64,000 nt of DNA from Brevibacterium paucivorans (GCF_016907735.1 NZ_JAFBCP010000001.1:744001-808000); one strand, 5' to 3'; counted from the first letter of the stretch, positions 54,817-63,999 are shown. Notes: a model not told the origin generated them from the letters alone. Program-made: numbers and translations.

Positions 54817-55901
54817 CGTTCGGTTGAGCGTACCTTGGAAACTACCTCGGCCGAGGTGTCCGCAGGGTTGGTCTGCGAAGGGGCCTGTGAAGGAGGATCG
54901 TCCAGTGCATGTTCGTCCTCGTCTGGCTCCTCCACGATGACGGGAATCTGGCCAGTTGCCGGGTCGATATCTTCGATGCGCACACGCTCGCGCTTCATCT
55001 GCGCGTTTTCACCCAGCTTGACGAAGACGACTCCAGCCAAAACGACAACCCCACCGCACAGTTGCACATACGTAGGGAGGTCGCCCAGCATCCACCACGA
55101 CGCCAGAACCGATGCCGGAACTTCCAACAGGTTTAAGAAGCTTCCCACTGTGGCACCGATGAGTTGCAGACCGATCACACCAGTCACATACGCAAAGATC
55201 GTCACCAGGACAATCGCGACAACGGCGGCCCACCACGGGATCGTGAAGTGCGCGACCGTCACCGGCTCATACGAAATTTTGAACGGCACCAGCCCCACCG
55301 CGCAGACCAACGCGACGACAGTCGCGCCCACCCCCATTCCAAACGCCAGGAGGGGGACTGTAGATACACCCATATCGGAACGCGCAGACATGACAAAGAA
55401 CGTTGCCAAGCACCCTGCTGCAGCCATCGCATACAGGACACCCAGCATGTCCAACGTGGCACCTCGGGGGTCCAAAACAATGACCACACCGGCCATGGCC
55501 ACCACCATTCCCACCAACGTGGCAACGGCAGGGTTCACGCGCGTGCGGATCCACAAGAAGAGCACGATCAAGATGGGTGCCGTCATTTCCAGCAGCAGAG
55601 CGATGGACGGTTTGAGCCGTTCGACTGCCAAGAAGAACAGCAGCTGAACACCAGCCATGGTCACAACACCGTAAGTGATGACACGGACGTAGTTGCCTTT
55701 GAGGCTTTCCCACTTTCCGCGCATCGCCCACAAGGCAGGGACCATGAGGAGGGCCGCGCAGCCGGTCAGGCGCGCAAACGTCACGCCACCGGCCGACCAA
55801 TCCGACGCATACATCGTCTTAGCAATTGGAGCGGCTAAAGCAAAAGCCACAACGGAAATTAAAGTGAGAACAAAACCCCACAGCGTTGGTCGTGTCGTCA
55901 T
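54813..55901 (-). CDS. EamA/DMT-family transporter
   Basis: Ten-helix drug/metabolite exporter (362 residues) with two EamA repeats. It has GVTFARLTGCAALLMVPAL, FFLAVERLKPSIALLLEMTAPILIVLFLW and the second repeat GLQLIGATVGSFLNLLEVPASVLASWWML. The C-terminal 60 residues are a hydrophilic, acidic, Pro-rich tail. The ATG was chosen with GAGGGGG upstream. The substrate is unknown. The stop codon overlaps that of XPB, and the CCGAGGT palindrome lies just inside its end. Confidence 0.9.
   Translation of the reverse strand: MTTRPTLWGFVLTLISVVAFALAAPIAKTMYASDWSAGGVTFARLTGCAALLMVPALWAMRGKWESLKGNYVRVITYGVVTMAGVQLLFFLAVERLKPSIALLLEMTAPILIVLFLWIRTRVNPAVATLVGMVVAMAGVVIVLDPRGATLDMLGVLYAMAAAGCLATFFVMSARSDMGVSTVPLLAFGMGVGATVVALVCAVGLVPFKISYEPVTVAHFTIPWWAAVVAIVLVTIFAYVTGVIGLQLIGATVGSFLNLLEVPASVLASWWMLGDLPTYVQLCGGVVVLAGVVFVKLGENAQMKRERVRIEDIDPATGQIPVIVEEPDEDEHALDDPPSQAPSQTNPADTSAEVVSKVRSTER
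54844..54857. repeat. ACCTCGG-CCGAGGT palindrome at a convergent gene junction
   Basis: Two copies of the dispersed motif placed head to head, forming a 14-bp palindrome in the last codons of the EamA gene. Confidence 0.8.
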
Positions 55902-56074
55902 CGCGTACCCCCTCACGTATCAAACAGATAGTCACATCAAGCGATATTGGAGCAGACCGCTATTTATACGGTCAAGAGTGTCTCGCAACAGCGTTGAGAC
56001 AAGTGTGATGAATCGCACATTCACATGCAGGTTAAATCCAGGAAACGTCCAGAATCAAGGCGCACACTGGAATC

Positions 56075-56833
56075 ATGACTACTCAGCACGACAACACCGA
56101 CGTCGAAGCTACCCTGCTCGTCGTTGACGACGAACCAAACATTCGCGAACTTCTTTCCACCAGCCTGCGCTTTGCAGGCTTTGATGTTGTCTCAGCCGCC
56201 AACGGCGCCGACGCCTTGCGCCTGGCCGAGCAGAACGACCCGGACCTTTTGGTCCTCGACGTCATGCTCCCCGACATGGACGGGTTCACCGTCACACGTC
56301 GTCTGCGTCAAGCAGGCAAGCACATGCCCGTGGTGTTCCTGACCGCTCGCGACGACACCTCAGACAAGATCACTGGCCTCACAGTTGGTGGCGATGACTA
56401 CGTCACCAAACCTTTCAGCCTCGAAGAGGTCGTTGCCCGTATTCGTGCTGTTCTTCGCCGCACGCACGCACTCGACGAAGAAGACGACGCTGTTCTCAAC
56501 GCTGGAGACCTCGAACTCGACGACGACACGCACGAAGTACGTCGCGCAGGCATCTACATCGACCTCTCCCCCACCGAATTCAAGCTGTTGCGTTACCTCA
56601 TGCTCAACGCCAACCGCGTACTGTCCAAGTCACAGATCCTGGATCACGTGTGGGAATACGACTTCGGCGGAGACACCGGTATCGTCGAGTCCTACATTTC
56701 GTACCTGCGTCGCAAAATCGACGTTGCTCCAGACACGGACGAAGCTGGCAACCCCATTGAGATGGAATGGACCCCCATGATCCAAACCAAGCGCGGGGTC
56801 GGCTACATGCTTCGGACACCCGAATCTAAGTAA
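56075..56833 (+). CDS. OmpR-family response regulator
   Basis: Two-component transcription factor of 252 residues. The receiver starts LLVVDDEPNIRELLSTSLRFAGFDVV; the phospho-acceptor is Asp62 in LVLDVMLPDMDGF; the conserved Lys lies in YVTKPFSLEEV. A C-terminal winged helix follows (LDDDTHEVRRAGIYIDLSPTEFKLLRYLM; VRTPESK-like end VGYMLRTPESK). It resembles TrcR/PrrA-type regulators. CACACT six bases before the ATG could be a leaderless -10. The kinase gene begins two bases after the stop. Confidence 0.93.
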   Translation: MTTQHDNTDVEATLLVVDDEPNIRELLSTSLRFAGFDVVSAANGADALRLAEQNDPDLLVLDVMLPDMDGFTVTRRLRQAGKHMPVVFLTARDDTSDKITGLTVGGDDYVTKPFSLEEVVARIRAVLRRTHALDEEDDAVLNAGDLELDDDTHEVRRAGIYIDLSPTEFKLLRYLMLNANRVLSKSQILDHVWEYDFGGDTGIVESYISYLRRKIDVAPDTDEAGNPIEMEWTPMIQTKRGVGYMLRTPESK

Positions 56834-56835
56834 AC

Positions 56836-58602
56836 GTGGTTCCGTCTCTCACGGCACGCCACAGCAACTCGGGCAAAGCGCCTCTCTGGGACAGTTGGTC
56901 TCTCACCACCAAACTGCTCACCATCATGATGACCCTCATGACTCTGGTTCTGACCGGAACCGGGGCGTGGACCCTAGAAAACCTGCGCGCCAGCCTGATT
57001 GAACGCACAGACGAGAGGCTCGTCAACGCCTCGCAGGCACTCGCTATTCAAGCGGCTGAACAGGTGTTGACGCCCTCTCCCATTAAGCCTCGGTCAGAAA
57101 CGAGCGAATCCGTTCGCAAACTTTTGCCCGGTAGCTACTATGTGCAGTTCTTTACCCAAGGCGGCCAGGAAATCGGCTCGCCTCTGGCACCTTCTGAAAC
57201 CAATGTGCCAATCTTGCCCACCATCGATGAGCAAAAAGTCAGCGATATGCAGGGGCAGCCGTTTAGCGTGCCGGGCACCAAGTCGCAGTGGCGAGTCCTA
57301 GCTCTGCATGTCCAGGACTCCGACATTGTGGTCGCAATTGGCGTGCCGTTCGACCGCGATATTGACGGCATTAGCGAATACACCCAGAACACGATTGTGG
57401 GTATCGGAATGCTGGCGCTGGCGATCGTGGCGGGCGTGGGTTATTTCGCCATCACCAACACGTTCCGTCCCCTGAAAGAGATTGAAGAAACGGCCTCTCG
57501 GATCGCTGACGGGGATCTCTCGCAACGTGTTCCTGAGTACCCTCGCAACACCGAGGTGGGGCGCCTTTCCGCTGCCCTGAACACCATGCTGGGGCACATT
57601 GAGGATTCGTTCGACAGTCGACGTCGAAGCGAAAACCGGATTCGTCAGTTCGTGTCAGATGCCTCCCACGAACTGCGAACCCCGCTCGTCACCATTCGCG
57701 GGTACGCGGAACTGTACCGGCAAGGCGCAGTTAAGGACCCCGAAATGGTTGGCCAGGCAATGAGCCGAATCGAAGCCGAAGCCAAACGCATGGGAGTCCT
57801 CGTTGAAGACTTGGTCACTTTGGCCCGCCTCGACGAAAGGCGACAGGTCGAGACCGGTTGGATCGACCTCGGCGCCGTTGTCCGCGACGCGGCTGCCGAC
57901 GCAGCCGCACAAGCACCCGACCGCGACATCAGCTTCATCGCCCTAGACGGCACTGACGCTAAACCCGTTCCAAAAATCTACGGAGCAGAATCTAAGATTC
58001 GTCAGGTCATCGTGAACCTCGCAGGCAACGCGGTCCGCCACACGCCAGCAGGCACCGCAATCGAGTTTGCCGTGGGCACTGTGGGTGTCCCCGTTCGCGA
58101 CACTGGCTCCGAGAACGACAGGGTTAGCAAGGATAAAACCGGCAAGGACAGAGCTGGCAAAGACAAAACCGGCAAAGATAAAGGTGGGAAGGACAAACCT
58201 ACCCAGCTCGCCCGCACAAAGTCGCTCACCAGCCGCATTCTCAAACGCGAACCTCTCACCGAACAGTCCAACCACGCAATTACCCCTGACGTCAACACCA
58301 TGGGCGTACAGGTGTCGGACAGTTACAAGGGCTTCCCCGCAGGCCGGGTTAGGTTTGAGGTCCGCGACCACGGTGACGGAATCGACCCCGAGGACGTCCC
58401 ACGCATTTTTGAACGCTTCTACCGCCTCGACGCGTCGCGAACACGTGACACGGGAGGCTCCGGCCTAGGGCTCTCGATTGTCAAAGCAATTGTCGAGTCG
58501 CACCACGGAAAAATTTCCGTACAGCCCACACCAGGAGGTGGCGCAACGTTCCGCGTCGACCTGCCTATCCCGCCGGAAGAACCCAGAAAGGAACAACAGT
58601 GA
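56836..58602 (+). CDS. Sensor histidine kinase with KDKxG repeat insertion
   Basis: Membrane kinase of 588 residues paired with the preceding regulator. It has an N-terminal helix (about 24-45), an extracytoplasmic sensor domain, a second helix (about 193-213), HAMP, HisKA with phospho-acceptor His278 in ASHELRTPLVTIRGY, then the ATPase with N-box Asn394/Asn398 and G-boxes from VRDHGDGID (Asp511) and GGSGLGLSIV. About 85 residues are inserted between the N- and G1-boxes, including KDKTG-type repeats at 432-455. The start is a GTG without a good ribosome site; translation is probably coupled. Its stop overlaps the HtrA gene (GTGA). Confidence 0.9.
   Translation: MVPSLTARHSNSGKAPLWDSWSLTTKLLTIMMTLMTLVLTGTGAWTLENLRASLIERTDERLVNASQALAIQAAEQVLTPSPIKPRSETSESVRKLLPGSYYVQFFTQGGQEIGSPLAPSETNVPILPTIDEQKVSDMQGQPFSVPGTKSQWRVLALHVQDSDIVVAIGVPFDRDIDGISEYTQNTIVGIGMLALAIVAGVGYFAITNTFRPLKEIEETASRIADGDLSQRVPEYPRNTEVGRLSAALNTMLGHIEDSFDSRRRSENRIRQFVSDASHELRTPLVTIRGYAELYRQGAVKDPEMVGQAMSRIEAEAKRMGVLVEDLVTLARLDERRQVETGWIDLGAVVRDAAADAAAQAPDRDISFIALDGTDAKPVPKIYGAESKIRQVIVNLAGNAVRHTPAGTAIEFAVGTVGVPVRDTGSENDRVSKDKTGKDRAGKDKTGKDKGGKDKPTQLARTKSLTSRILKREPLTEQSNHAITPDVNTMGVQVSDSYKGFPAGRVRFEVRDHGDGIDPEDVPRIFERFYRLDASRTRDTGGSGLGLSIVKAIVESHHGKISVQPTPGGGATFRVDLPIPPEEPRKEQQ
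58129..58200 (+). repeat. 15-bp tandem repeats encoding KDKxG units
   Basis: Nearly five units of KD[KR]xG: KDKTG, KDRAG, KDKTG, KDKGG, KDKP. They lie within the histidine kinase ATPase domain and could expand or contract by slippage. Confidence 0.85.
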
Positions 58603-59963
58603 GTAACAACCCGTTCGGTCCAGGGTCAGGCCCTGACGATCAATCGTTCCCTCGCACGTTTCCACCGGCAGAACAACAACCACAGCAACCCGCCCAACCC
58701 CAGCAGCCCATGGCACCTCAGCAGAGTTCGGGATACGGGAACAACGGTTACCAAAACTCATTTGGCTCAGCTCCCGCACCCGACCACACGCCAACGGCCG
58801 TGACACCCCAACCTGGGGCCGCCTCGACACCCAAAGAACGCAAGGGGCCATCATGGGGCGGCGTCATTGCGATCGCAACGGTCGCGGCCCTTCTTGCCGG
58901 CGGAATAGGAGCCGGCGCCACCTACGCCCTGCAGTCACTACAGAACTCCACTTCTGCACAAGAGACCTCGACTGCAGACGAGAAGATCAAGACCGCTGAC
59001 GTTCCCGACTGGGCCTCCATCGCCTCCGACGCAGCCAAGAGCGTGGTCGCCATCCAGGTGGGGCGCGACGGAAAAGTAGGCGAACTTGGGTCCGGGTTCG
59101 TGTACAAGAACAAAGACAGCGACAGCCTGTTTATCGTCACCAACAACCACGTGGTTGCAAGCGGAGACTCCGCCGGTGGCGAGGTCAAAGCTGTCTTCCG
59201 AAGTGGCGCCACCGTGGCTGCGGAAATTGTTGGCCGCGACCCGGAAACTGACGTCGCCGTTTTGAAAATGAAGGATGTCCCCCGAGGTGTCGACGCGCTT
59301 CCTGTGGGCAACTCGGATGCTCTCAAAGTGGGCGAGCCTGTCATGGCATTGGGTAACCCACTGGGATTGGCCGACACCGTGACAACAGGAATCGTTTCCG
59401 CACTCAACCGCCCCGTAGCCACGGCAAACCCAGGCAAGAGCGACCAGCCGGAGGTCGCTACGATCACTAACGCGATCCAAACCGACGCGGCAATCAACCC
59501 CGGTAACTCCGGTGGCCCGCTGGTGAACGGGGCCGGGAAAGTGATTGGGGTCAACAGCTCTGCGGCCGCGCTACCAGGCACTGCCGAGAGCGGTCAAGCT
59601 GGTTCGATCGGTATCGGGTTCGCCATTCCGATTGCGCAGGCGACATGGATTGCCGACCAGCTCATTGATACTGGGCAGGCAAGGCACGCGTATCTGGGCG
59701 TGAAAATCGTCTCTGGAGACGTCTCCAGAAGTGGTGTGACGGTCGGTTCAGCTGTCGTTGACGATGTGGAAAACGGTTCGCCAGCTGAGCAAGGTGGCCT
59801 CAACAAGGGCGATCACATCGTGGCGTTTAACGACACCCCCGTGAATGGAGCTGTGAGCCTCCAAGCTCTCACGCGTTCAAAGAAGGAGGGTGACACGGTC
59901 AAACTCACAGTCGTCCGAGGTGGTCAACCCACTGATCTGAACGTCACCCTGGCCGCCAAATAG
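58599..59963 (+). CDS. HtrA/DegP-type serine protease with PDZ domain
   Basis: Membrane-anchored protease of 454 residues. A Pro/Gln-rich cytoplasmic N-terminus (about 1-80) precedes one helix (about 86-106). The trypsin-like domain has His184 in TNNHVVA, Asp218 in DPETDVAVLKM and Ser304 in NPGNSGGPLV; one PDZ domain follows (YLGVKIVSGDVSRSG; ...DHIVAFNDTPVNG). It degrades or refolds damaged extracytoplasmic proteins. The GTG overlaps the kinase stop, so kinase, regulator and protease form a CssRS-HtrA or MprAB-PepD-like stress unit. Confidence 0.92.
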   Translation: MSNNPFGPGSGPDDQSFPRTFPPAEQQPQQPAQPQQPMAPQQSSGYGNNGYQNSFGSAPAPDHTPTAVTPQPGAASTPKERKGPSWGGVIAIATVAALLAGGIGAGATYALQSLQNSTSAQETSTADEKIKTADVPDWASIASDAAKSVVAIQVGRDGKVGELGSGFVYKNKDSDSLFIVTNNHVVASGDSAGGEVKAVFRSGATVAAEIVGRDPETDVAVLKMKDVPRGVDALPVGNSDALKVGEPVMALGNPLGLADTVTTGIVSALNRPVATANPGKSDQPEVATITNAIQTDAAINPGNSGGPLVNGAGKVIGVNSSAAALPGTAESGQAGSIGIGFAIPIAQATWIADQLIDTGQARHAYLGVKIVSGDVSRSGVTVGSAVVDDVENGSPAEQGGLNKGDHIVAFNDTPVNGAVSLQALTRSKKEGDTVKLTVVRGGQPTDLNVTLAAK

Positions 59964-60127
59964 GTGGAGGAACTCTGTGGATGACGGTAGCCACTGCGTG
60001 GCTTCCGTCCTGTGGACGTGGGACAGTTTTCCACAAGCGCTGTTTTGCCTGTTTCATTTGCGCCCGTAGGCATGCACTGTGAGAACACATCAACTCAAAC
60101 GATGTGATATCTCCAGAAAGGAACGCA

Positions 60128-60418
60128 ATGTCTTACTTCGAAGTCGATTCAGAGCGCGTCATCTCCGCGGCCGGCATGGCCAACAAGAGCGTCGAAACTC
60201 TCAGTACAGAAACTGACGCGTTGATGTCCCAGCTAAACTCCCTTGCCGACAGCTGGAAAGGTGGCGCAGCGCAGAACTTCCAAACGGTTGCAAACGAATG
60301 GGAAGGCGTCCAGCGGCGCGTTCACGAATCTCTTGGAAAGATCCGCGACGCATTGCAGACAGCAGGAACCCAGTACTCCGATGTTGAGAACGCCAACATG
60401 AGAATGTTCAGCGCGTAG
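60128..60418 (+). CDS. WXG100 family (ESAT-6-like) protein
   Basis: Helical hairpin protein of 96 residues. The turn motif is SWKGGAAQ (W-x-G, about residues 42-49), and two amphipathic helices flank it (VDSERVISAAGMANKSVETL; VQRRVHESLGKIRDALQTAG). A C-terminal Y-x-x-x-D/E-like signal may be present in YSDVEN. It is typical of type VII secretion substrates, but no EccC or other ESX genes lie in this window. AAAGGA lies upstream of the ATG. Confidence 0.88.
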   Translation: MSYFEVDSERVISAAGMANKSVETLSTETDALMSQLNSLADSWKGGAAQNFQTVANEWEGVQRRVHESLGKIRDALQTAGTQYSDVENANMRMFSA

Positions 60419-60552
60419 CCCGCACATGTCCGCGAGTGGCATGTCTCTGTGGTCGTCTCACTAAAGAAATTCACAGCGGAACACAGTAATGTTAGGTGTG
60501 GACGTATCGACCAAATTAACGGTCAAGTAGGTGACCAAGGAGACATCCGCTC

Positions 60553-61320
60553 ATGAGCATCTTTAAGCGCATCGCCATGCTTTTCGGCGCAAAAGCCAAC
60601 AAGGCTTTGGACAAGGCCGAAAACCCCAACGAAACCCTCGACTACTCGTACCAAAAACAGCTCGAACTGCTTCAGAAGGTTCGTCGCGGTGTAGCTGATG
60701 TGGCGACAAGCCGTAAACGTTTGGAACTCCAGATTGGCCAGCTCGAACAGCAGCAGGACAAACTGCAGGGTCAGGCGCAGAAGGCAATGGAAATGGGTCG
60801 TGAAGACCTTGCTCGTGAAGCTTTGACGCGCAAGTCGGGCCTTAACCAGCAAATCGCAGACCTGCAGGCTCAGCACCAGAACCTGCAGGCTGAAGAACAG
60901 AAGCTCGTCAACGCGTCGCAGCGTCTGCAGAGCAAGGTTGAGTCCTTCCGCACTCGCAAAGAAACCATCAAGGCGAACTACAACGCTGCCGAGGCTCAAA
61001 GCAAGATCGGTGAGGCGTTCAGTGGCATCTCCGAAGAGTTCGGCGATGTGGGACTGGCAGTTCAGCGCGCCGAAGACAAGACTGCTGCCTTGCAGGCTCG
61101 TGCTGGAGCCGTTGACGAACTGATCGCCAGTGGTGCTCTCGAAGACGTCTCCGCAGGGCCCAACGACGACATCGACCGCCAGCTCGCTCAGTTGTCGAGC
61201 GACTCCGATGTTGAAACTGAGCTCGCTCGCATGCGTGACTCACTGCCCGCTTCCAACAACGCGTCACGCCCACAGTTGGAAGAAGCACAGGACGCACAGG
61301 TCGAGGGAGAACAGAAGTGA
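60553..61320 (+). CDS. pspA: Phage-shock protein A (PspA/IM30)
   Basis: Peripheral membrane protein of 255 residues that supports membrane integrity under stress. It is almost wholly coiled coil after an amphipathic N-terminal helix (MSIFKRIAMLFGAKANKAL): ALDKAENPNETLDYSYQKQLELL, then Q-rich heptads and EAQSKIGEAFSGISEEFGDVG. The acidic tail ends in EEAQDAQVEGEQK. AAGGAGAC lies before the ATG. It heads an operon with PspAA (GTGA overlap), HtpX and PspAB. Confidence 0.93.
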   Translation: MSIFKRIAMLFGAKANKALDKAENPNETLDYSYQKQLELLQKVRRGVADVATSRKRLELQIGQLEQQQDKLQGQAQKAMEMGREDLAREALTRKSGLNQQIADLQAQHQNLQAEEQKLVNASQRLQSKVESFRTRKETIKANYNAAEAQSKIGEAFSGISEEFGDVGLAVQRAEDKTAALQARAGAVDELIASGALEDVSAGPNDDIDRQLAQLSSDSDVETELARMRDSLPASNNASRPQLEEAQDAQVEGEQK

Positions 61321-61601
61321 TCATTCGTGTAATGGGCGAAGGCCAGTTCAATGTGGCCGACGTCGATGAAGACCAGCTTCAAACGTATGACAACGAAGTA
61401 GAGAAAGCAGTCGCCGACAAGGACCTCGAACACGTCCAGGATGCACTTACACGCCTGCGTGACTTCGTTCTGGAACACGCCACACCAGTAGACGAAGACT
61501 ACCTAGGCCCGTCAGATATCGTGATTCCTTTCGCTGACTCAAACCTTGAAGAGATCGATGAACTGCTGACTGGCGAAGGGTTCATCCCAGACCTCTCATA
61601 A
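61317..61601 (+). CDS. pspAA: PspA-associated protein PspAA
   Basis: Small protein of 94 residues with the PspAA pattern: VIIRVMGEGQFNVADVDEDQLQTYDNEVEKAVADK at the start and DYLGPSDIVIPFADSNLEEIDELLTGEGFIPD at the end. In actinobacteria PspAA couples PspA to other parts of the envelope-stress response. The GTG start overlaps the pspA stop. It is followed 22 bases later by the HtpX-like gene. Confidence 0.93.
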   Translation: MIIRVMGEGQFNVADVDEDQLQTYDNEVEKAVADKDLEHVQDALTRLRDFVLEHATPVDEDYLGPSDIVIPFADSNLEEIDELLTGEGFIPDLS

Positions 61602-61623
61602 AACCACATAAAAGGAGGCTCCC

Positions 61624-62538
61624 GTGTCTGCGCGTGGGCGCTTTGTCAAAGACCATGGCCTGAACTTCCGAATGAGCATGGCCCTGTTCCTCAACGGGCT
61701 GATTTACGTCATTCTGATTTTGGGTATCTGGTTCGTGCTGGGGCGTAGCCCAGCAGGTGTTGCAATCGCCCTCGTGATTAGCGTGGGAGCCTTCTTTTTC
61801 CAGTGGTACTTCTCCGACTCTCTCGCGCTCCGCGCTATGCGCGCACGGGTGGTCTCCGAGCAGGAAGCACCGGAGCTTCACGCAATCGTCGACCGCTTGT
61901 GCCAACTTGCAGACTCCCCCAAACCACGTGTGGCATATTCGACTTCACCTGTACCAAACGCCTTCGCGACAGGACGTTCCCCGCAGCGTTCCGTGGTCTG
62001 TGTGACGCAAGGGTTACTGCAAACACTTGAACCCAAAGAAGTCGAAGTTGTCCTCGCCCACGAACTCTCCCACGTTGCGCACCGAGACGTCACAGTCATG
62101 ACAGTCGCAGGTGTTTCCGGTGTCGTTGCGGGGCTCATGGTTCGCATGGGCTACTACTCGCGCTACCGCGGTTCAAGCAATAACAACAACGGCGCCTTAA
62201 TCCTCCTTGGACTCATGGCGGTAGGTGCCATCGTATACGTGCTCAGTTTCTTCTTGATTCGCGTTCTTTCCCGCTATCGTGAGCTCGCAGCCGACCGCGC
62301 GGCCGCTCTTCTCACCGGCGCCCCGTCGACTCTCGCCTCGGCCCTGACAAAACTCAGCGGACAAATGACCAACGTTCCCACGCAAGACCTGCGTGCGCAG
62401 GGGGCCGCAAACCACTTGGCATTCCTGCCCGCGGTCAACGGAAAGTCAGTCAAACAACTGTTCTCAACCCACCCGTCGCTGGAAAAGCGCCTCGAACAGT
62501 TGAGCAAGATTTCGACGCAACTGTCGCGTCCGCAGTAG
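61624..62538 (+). CDS. htpX: M48 metalloprotease, HtpX-like
   Basis: Membrane zinc endopeptidase of 304 residues for quality control of membrane proteins. Two N-terminal helices, then the zinc motif HELSH (His146, Glu147, His150) in LAHELSHVAHRD, two further helices, and YRELAADRAAALLTG carrying the third zinc ligand Glu. The C-terminal LFSTHPSLEKRLEQL is typical of HtpX. AAAGGAGG precedes the GTG start. Its place in the PspA operon supports a shared stress role. Confidence 0.93.
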   Translation: MSARGRFVKDHGLNFRMSMALFLNGLIYVILILGIWFVLGRSPAGVAIALVISVGAFFFQWYFSDSLALRAMRARVVSEQEAPELHAIVDRLCQLADSPKPRVAYSTSPVPNAFATGRSPQRSVVCVTQGLLQTLEPKEVEVVLAHELSHVAHRDVTVMTVAGVSGVVAGLMVRMGYYSRYRGSSNNNNGALILLGLMAVGAIVYVLSFFLIRVLSRYRELAADRAAALLTGAPSTLASALTKLSGQMTNVPTQDLRAQGAANHLAFLPAVNGKSVKQLFSTHPSLEKRLEQLSKISTQLSRPQ

Positions 62539-62579
62539 ACCTGACACACGCTCAATGGCAACGACAACGAAGGCACGGT

Positions 62580-63158
62580 ATGGGATTCTTTGACGCGCTC
62601 ATGGGCCGTAGCAAGCCCAAGAAACCAAAACTCGACAACCTTTTTGCAGTTCCCGGAGCAACCCTCACGCTCGAGGTGGCAACTGATTTCACGCCCACGG
62701 GAGTCGCTGCGGTTGCCTTCCGCGCCATGGAGGGTGCCGCGATTGCTCAAGCCGAACGCGAAAGTGTCGACCTCATCAAGATGGACGACGCCACCAGTGT
62801 TCGACAAGAATCCGACGAGTTCGGATACACGTGGCAGGTGATCCGCGACCAAGACAAAGACATGTCACGGCTCATGACAAACGTACACGCGATTAACTCG
62901 GCGCTCGAAAACCAGGGCTTCGGGCCCATGCTCTTGTGCTCTGCCACGTACTTCCGTGACTCAAAAGGGCAAAATGCCGCCATCGTGTACCTGTATAAGC
63001 GCGGGACCTTCTACCCGTTCGTTCAAACGGGGAAGAACACACGCGACACGTCAGTGGAGTTCAACCTCAAAGCCGCTATCGGCGCCGACCTCCCCATGGA
63101 AGATGACACGTCTAAGTGGTCACCCCTGTGGGATGCCCCCGGCATGACGGACCGTTAG
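62580..63158 (+). CDS. pspAB: PspA-associated protein PspAB
   Basis: A 192-residue protein matching the PspAB family: MGFFDALMGRSKPKKPKLDNLFAVPGA at the start, TGVAAVAFRAMEGAAIAQAE, and an acidic C-terminal DLPMEDDTSKWSPLWDAPG. It has no predicted membrane helix. It accompanies PspA and PspAA in actinobacteria. The biochemical function is unknown. It is the last gene of the operon and its stop overlaps the convergent S4 gene by four bases. Confidence 0.92.
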   Translation: MGFFDALMGRSKPKKPKLDNLFAVPGATLTLEVATDFTPTGVAAVAFRAMEGAAIAQAERESVDLIKMDDATSVRQESDEFGYTWQVIRDQDKDMSRLMTNVHAINSALENQGFGPMLLCSATYFRDSKGQNAAIVYLYKRGTFYPFVQTGKNTRDTSVEFNLKAAIGADLPMEDDTSKWSPLWDAPGMTDR

Positions 63159-63370
63159 CCGCGACCTGAAATTTCGAACTCAACCCCAGCGACACTCACC
63201 ACATCGCCGATCCGCAGGGTGGCACCTCGGCGGGTATCTACCTGGCCATTCACGGTCACTTCCCCACCCTGGATCATCTCTTTAGCCATGAAGCCGTCTT
63301 CGGCTACACCGTGAAGTTTAAGGGCTTGGCCAAGCTTGATTGTTTCGTCGCGAATCTCGAGTTTTTCCAT
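63155..63370 (-). CDS. S4 domain RNA-binding protein (YbcJ-like)
   Basis: A 71-residue protein that is essentially one S4 domain: IKLGQALKLHGVAEDGFMAKEMIQGGEVTVNGQVDTRRGATLRIGDVVSV. It resembles YbcJ-type single S4 proteins that bind structured RNA. The ATG overlaps the stop of the upstream gene by one base (TGATG), so the two are co-translated. It converges on pspAB. Confidence 0.92.
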   Translation of the reverse strand: MEKLEIRDETIKLGQALKLHGVAEDGFMAKEMIQGGEVTVNGQVDTRRGATLRIGDVVSVAGVEFEISGRG

Positions 63371-63999
63371 CAGAAGTCGAACCCACCAAAGTCTCCGCCA
63401 CCGAAGTCTCCTCCGCCGCCAAAGTCGCCTCCGGCGTCTGCGCCACCGGCGTCCCCGTTCATAGCGTCGTGGTATCCGTCCGCGTACAAGCCGTCAAAAT
63501 TGTGCGCGCCACCAAACATCATGGCTCCCATTAGCATGCCCGGAAGCAATCCAGAACCAGCGTAAGAATTGAAGTACCCCCGGTTATACGCGGCGTACGA
63601 AGGTCCGGCCTCCCAGTAGTTCCGGCGCGTGTAGCCGTCCGCTGTGGTGACCTTGCGGGCGGCGGGTTCGGCACCCACGGCAACACGTTCCGCATCCGCT
63701 GCGCACACCGGAATCGGCCGAGGTTGCCCTCCCACGGGCGCCCAATCGACGTTTTCGACGCTGGGGCCGTGTTGCGGGTTGAAAAAGCACGGCGGGGTTC
63801 GAGTGGGTAGGGGCTTCCCGTCAACGCGAGCCCGGACACAACTGGCCGCATACCGGCCGTCCTCCAGCGCCTCCGTGACATGTTTAATGGCTTCCGGGTC
63901 TTTGACCCGCTCCAAGGTTTCCTTTGCCGTTTCATACGCATTCAGAGCACGCTGGTAGTCCTGACGACCACCTTCGTTCAGCTCAACACCTGCAGTAAT
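63370..63999 (-). CDS. Hypothetical protein with GGDFGG tail (5' truncated)
   Basis: The gene runs in from outside the window, so only the C-terminal 209 residues are visible. They contain a helical part (QDYQRALNAYETAKETL, then AIKHVTEALEDGRYAASCVRARVDG) with two cysteines separated by a CFFNPQHGPS segment, and a terminal low-complexity tail GGDFGGGGDFGGGDFGGFDF. The tail is common in membrane-associated actinobacterial proteins of unknown function. No family was recognised with confidence. It is upstream of and coupled to the S4 gene. Confidence 0.7.
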   Translation of the reverse strand: MTAGVELNEGGRQDYQRALNAYETAKETLERVKDPEAIKHVTEALEDGRYAASCVRARVDGKPLPTRTPPCFFNPQHGPSVENVDWAPVGGQPRPIPVCAADAERVAVGAEPAARKVTTADGYTRRNYWEAGPSYAAYNRGYFNSYAGSGLLPGMLMGAMMFGGAHNFDGLYADGYHDAMNGDAGGADAGGDFGGGGDFGGGDFGGFDF

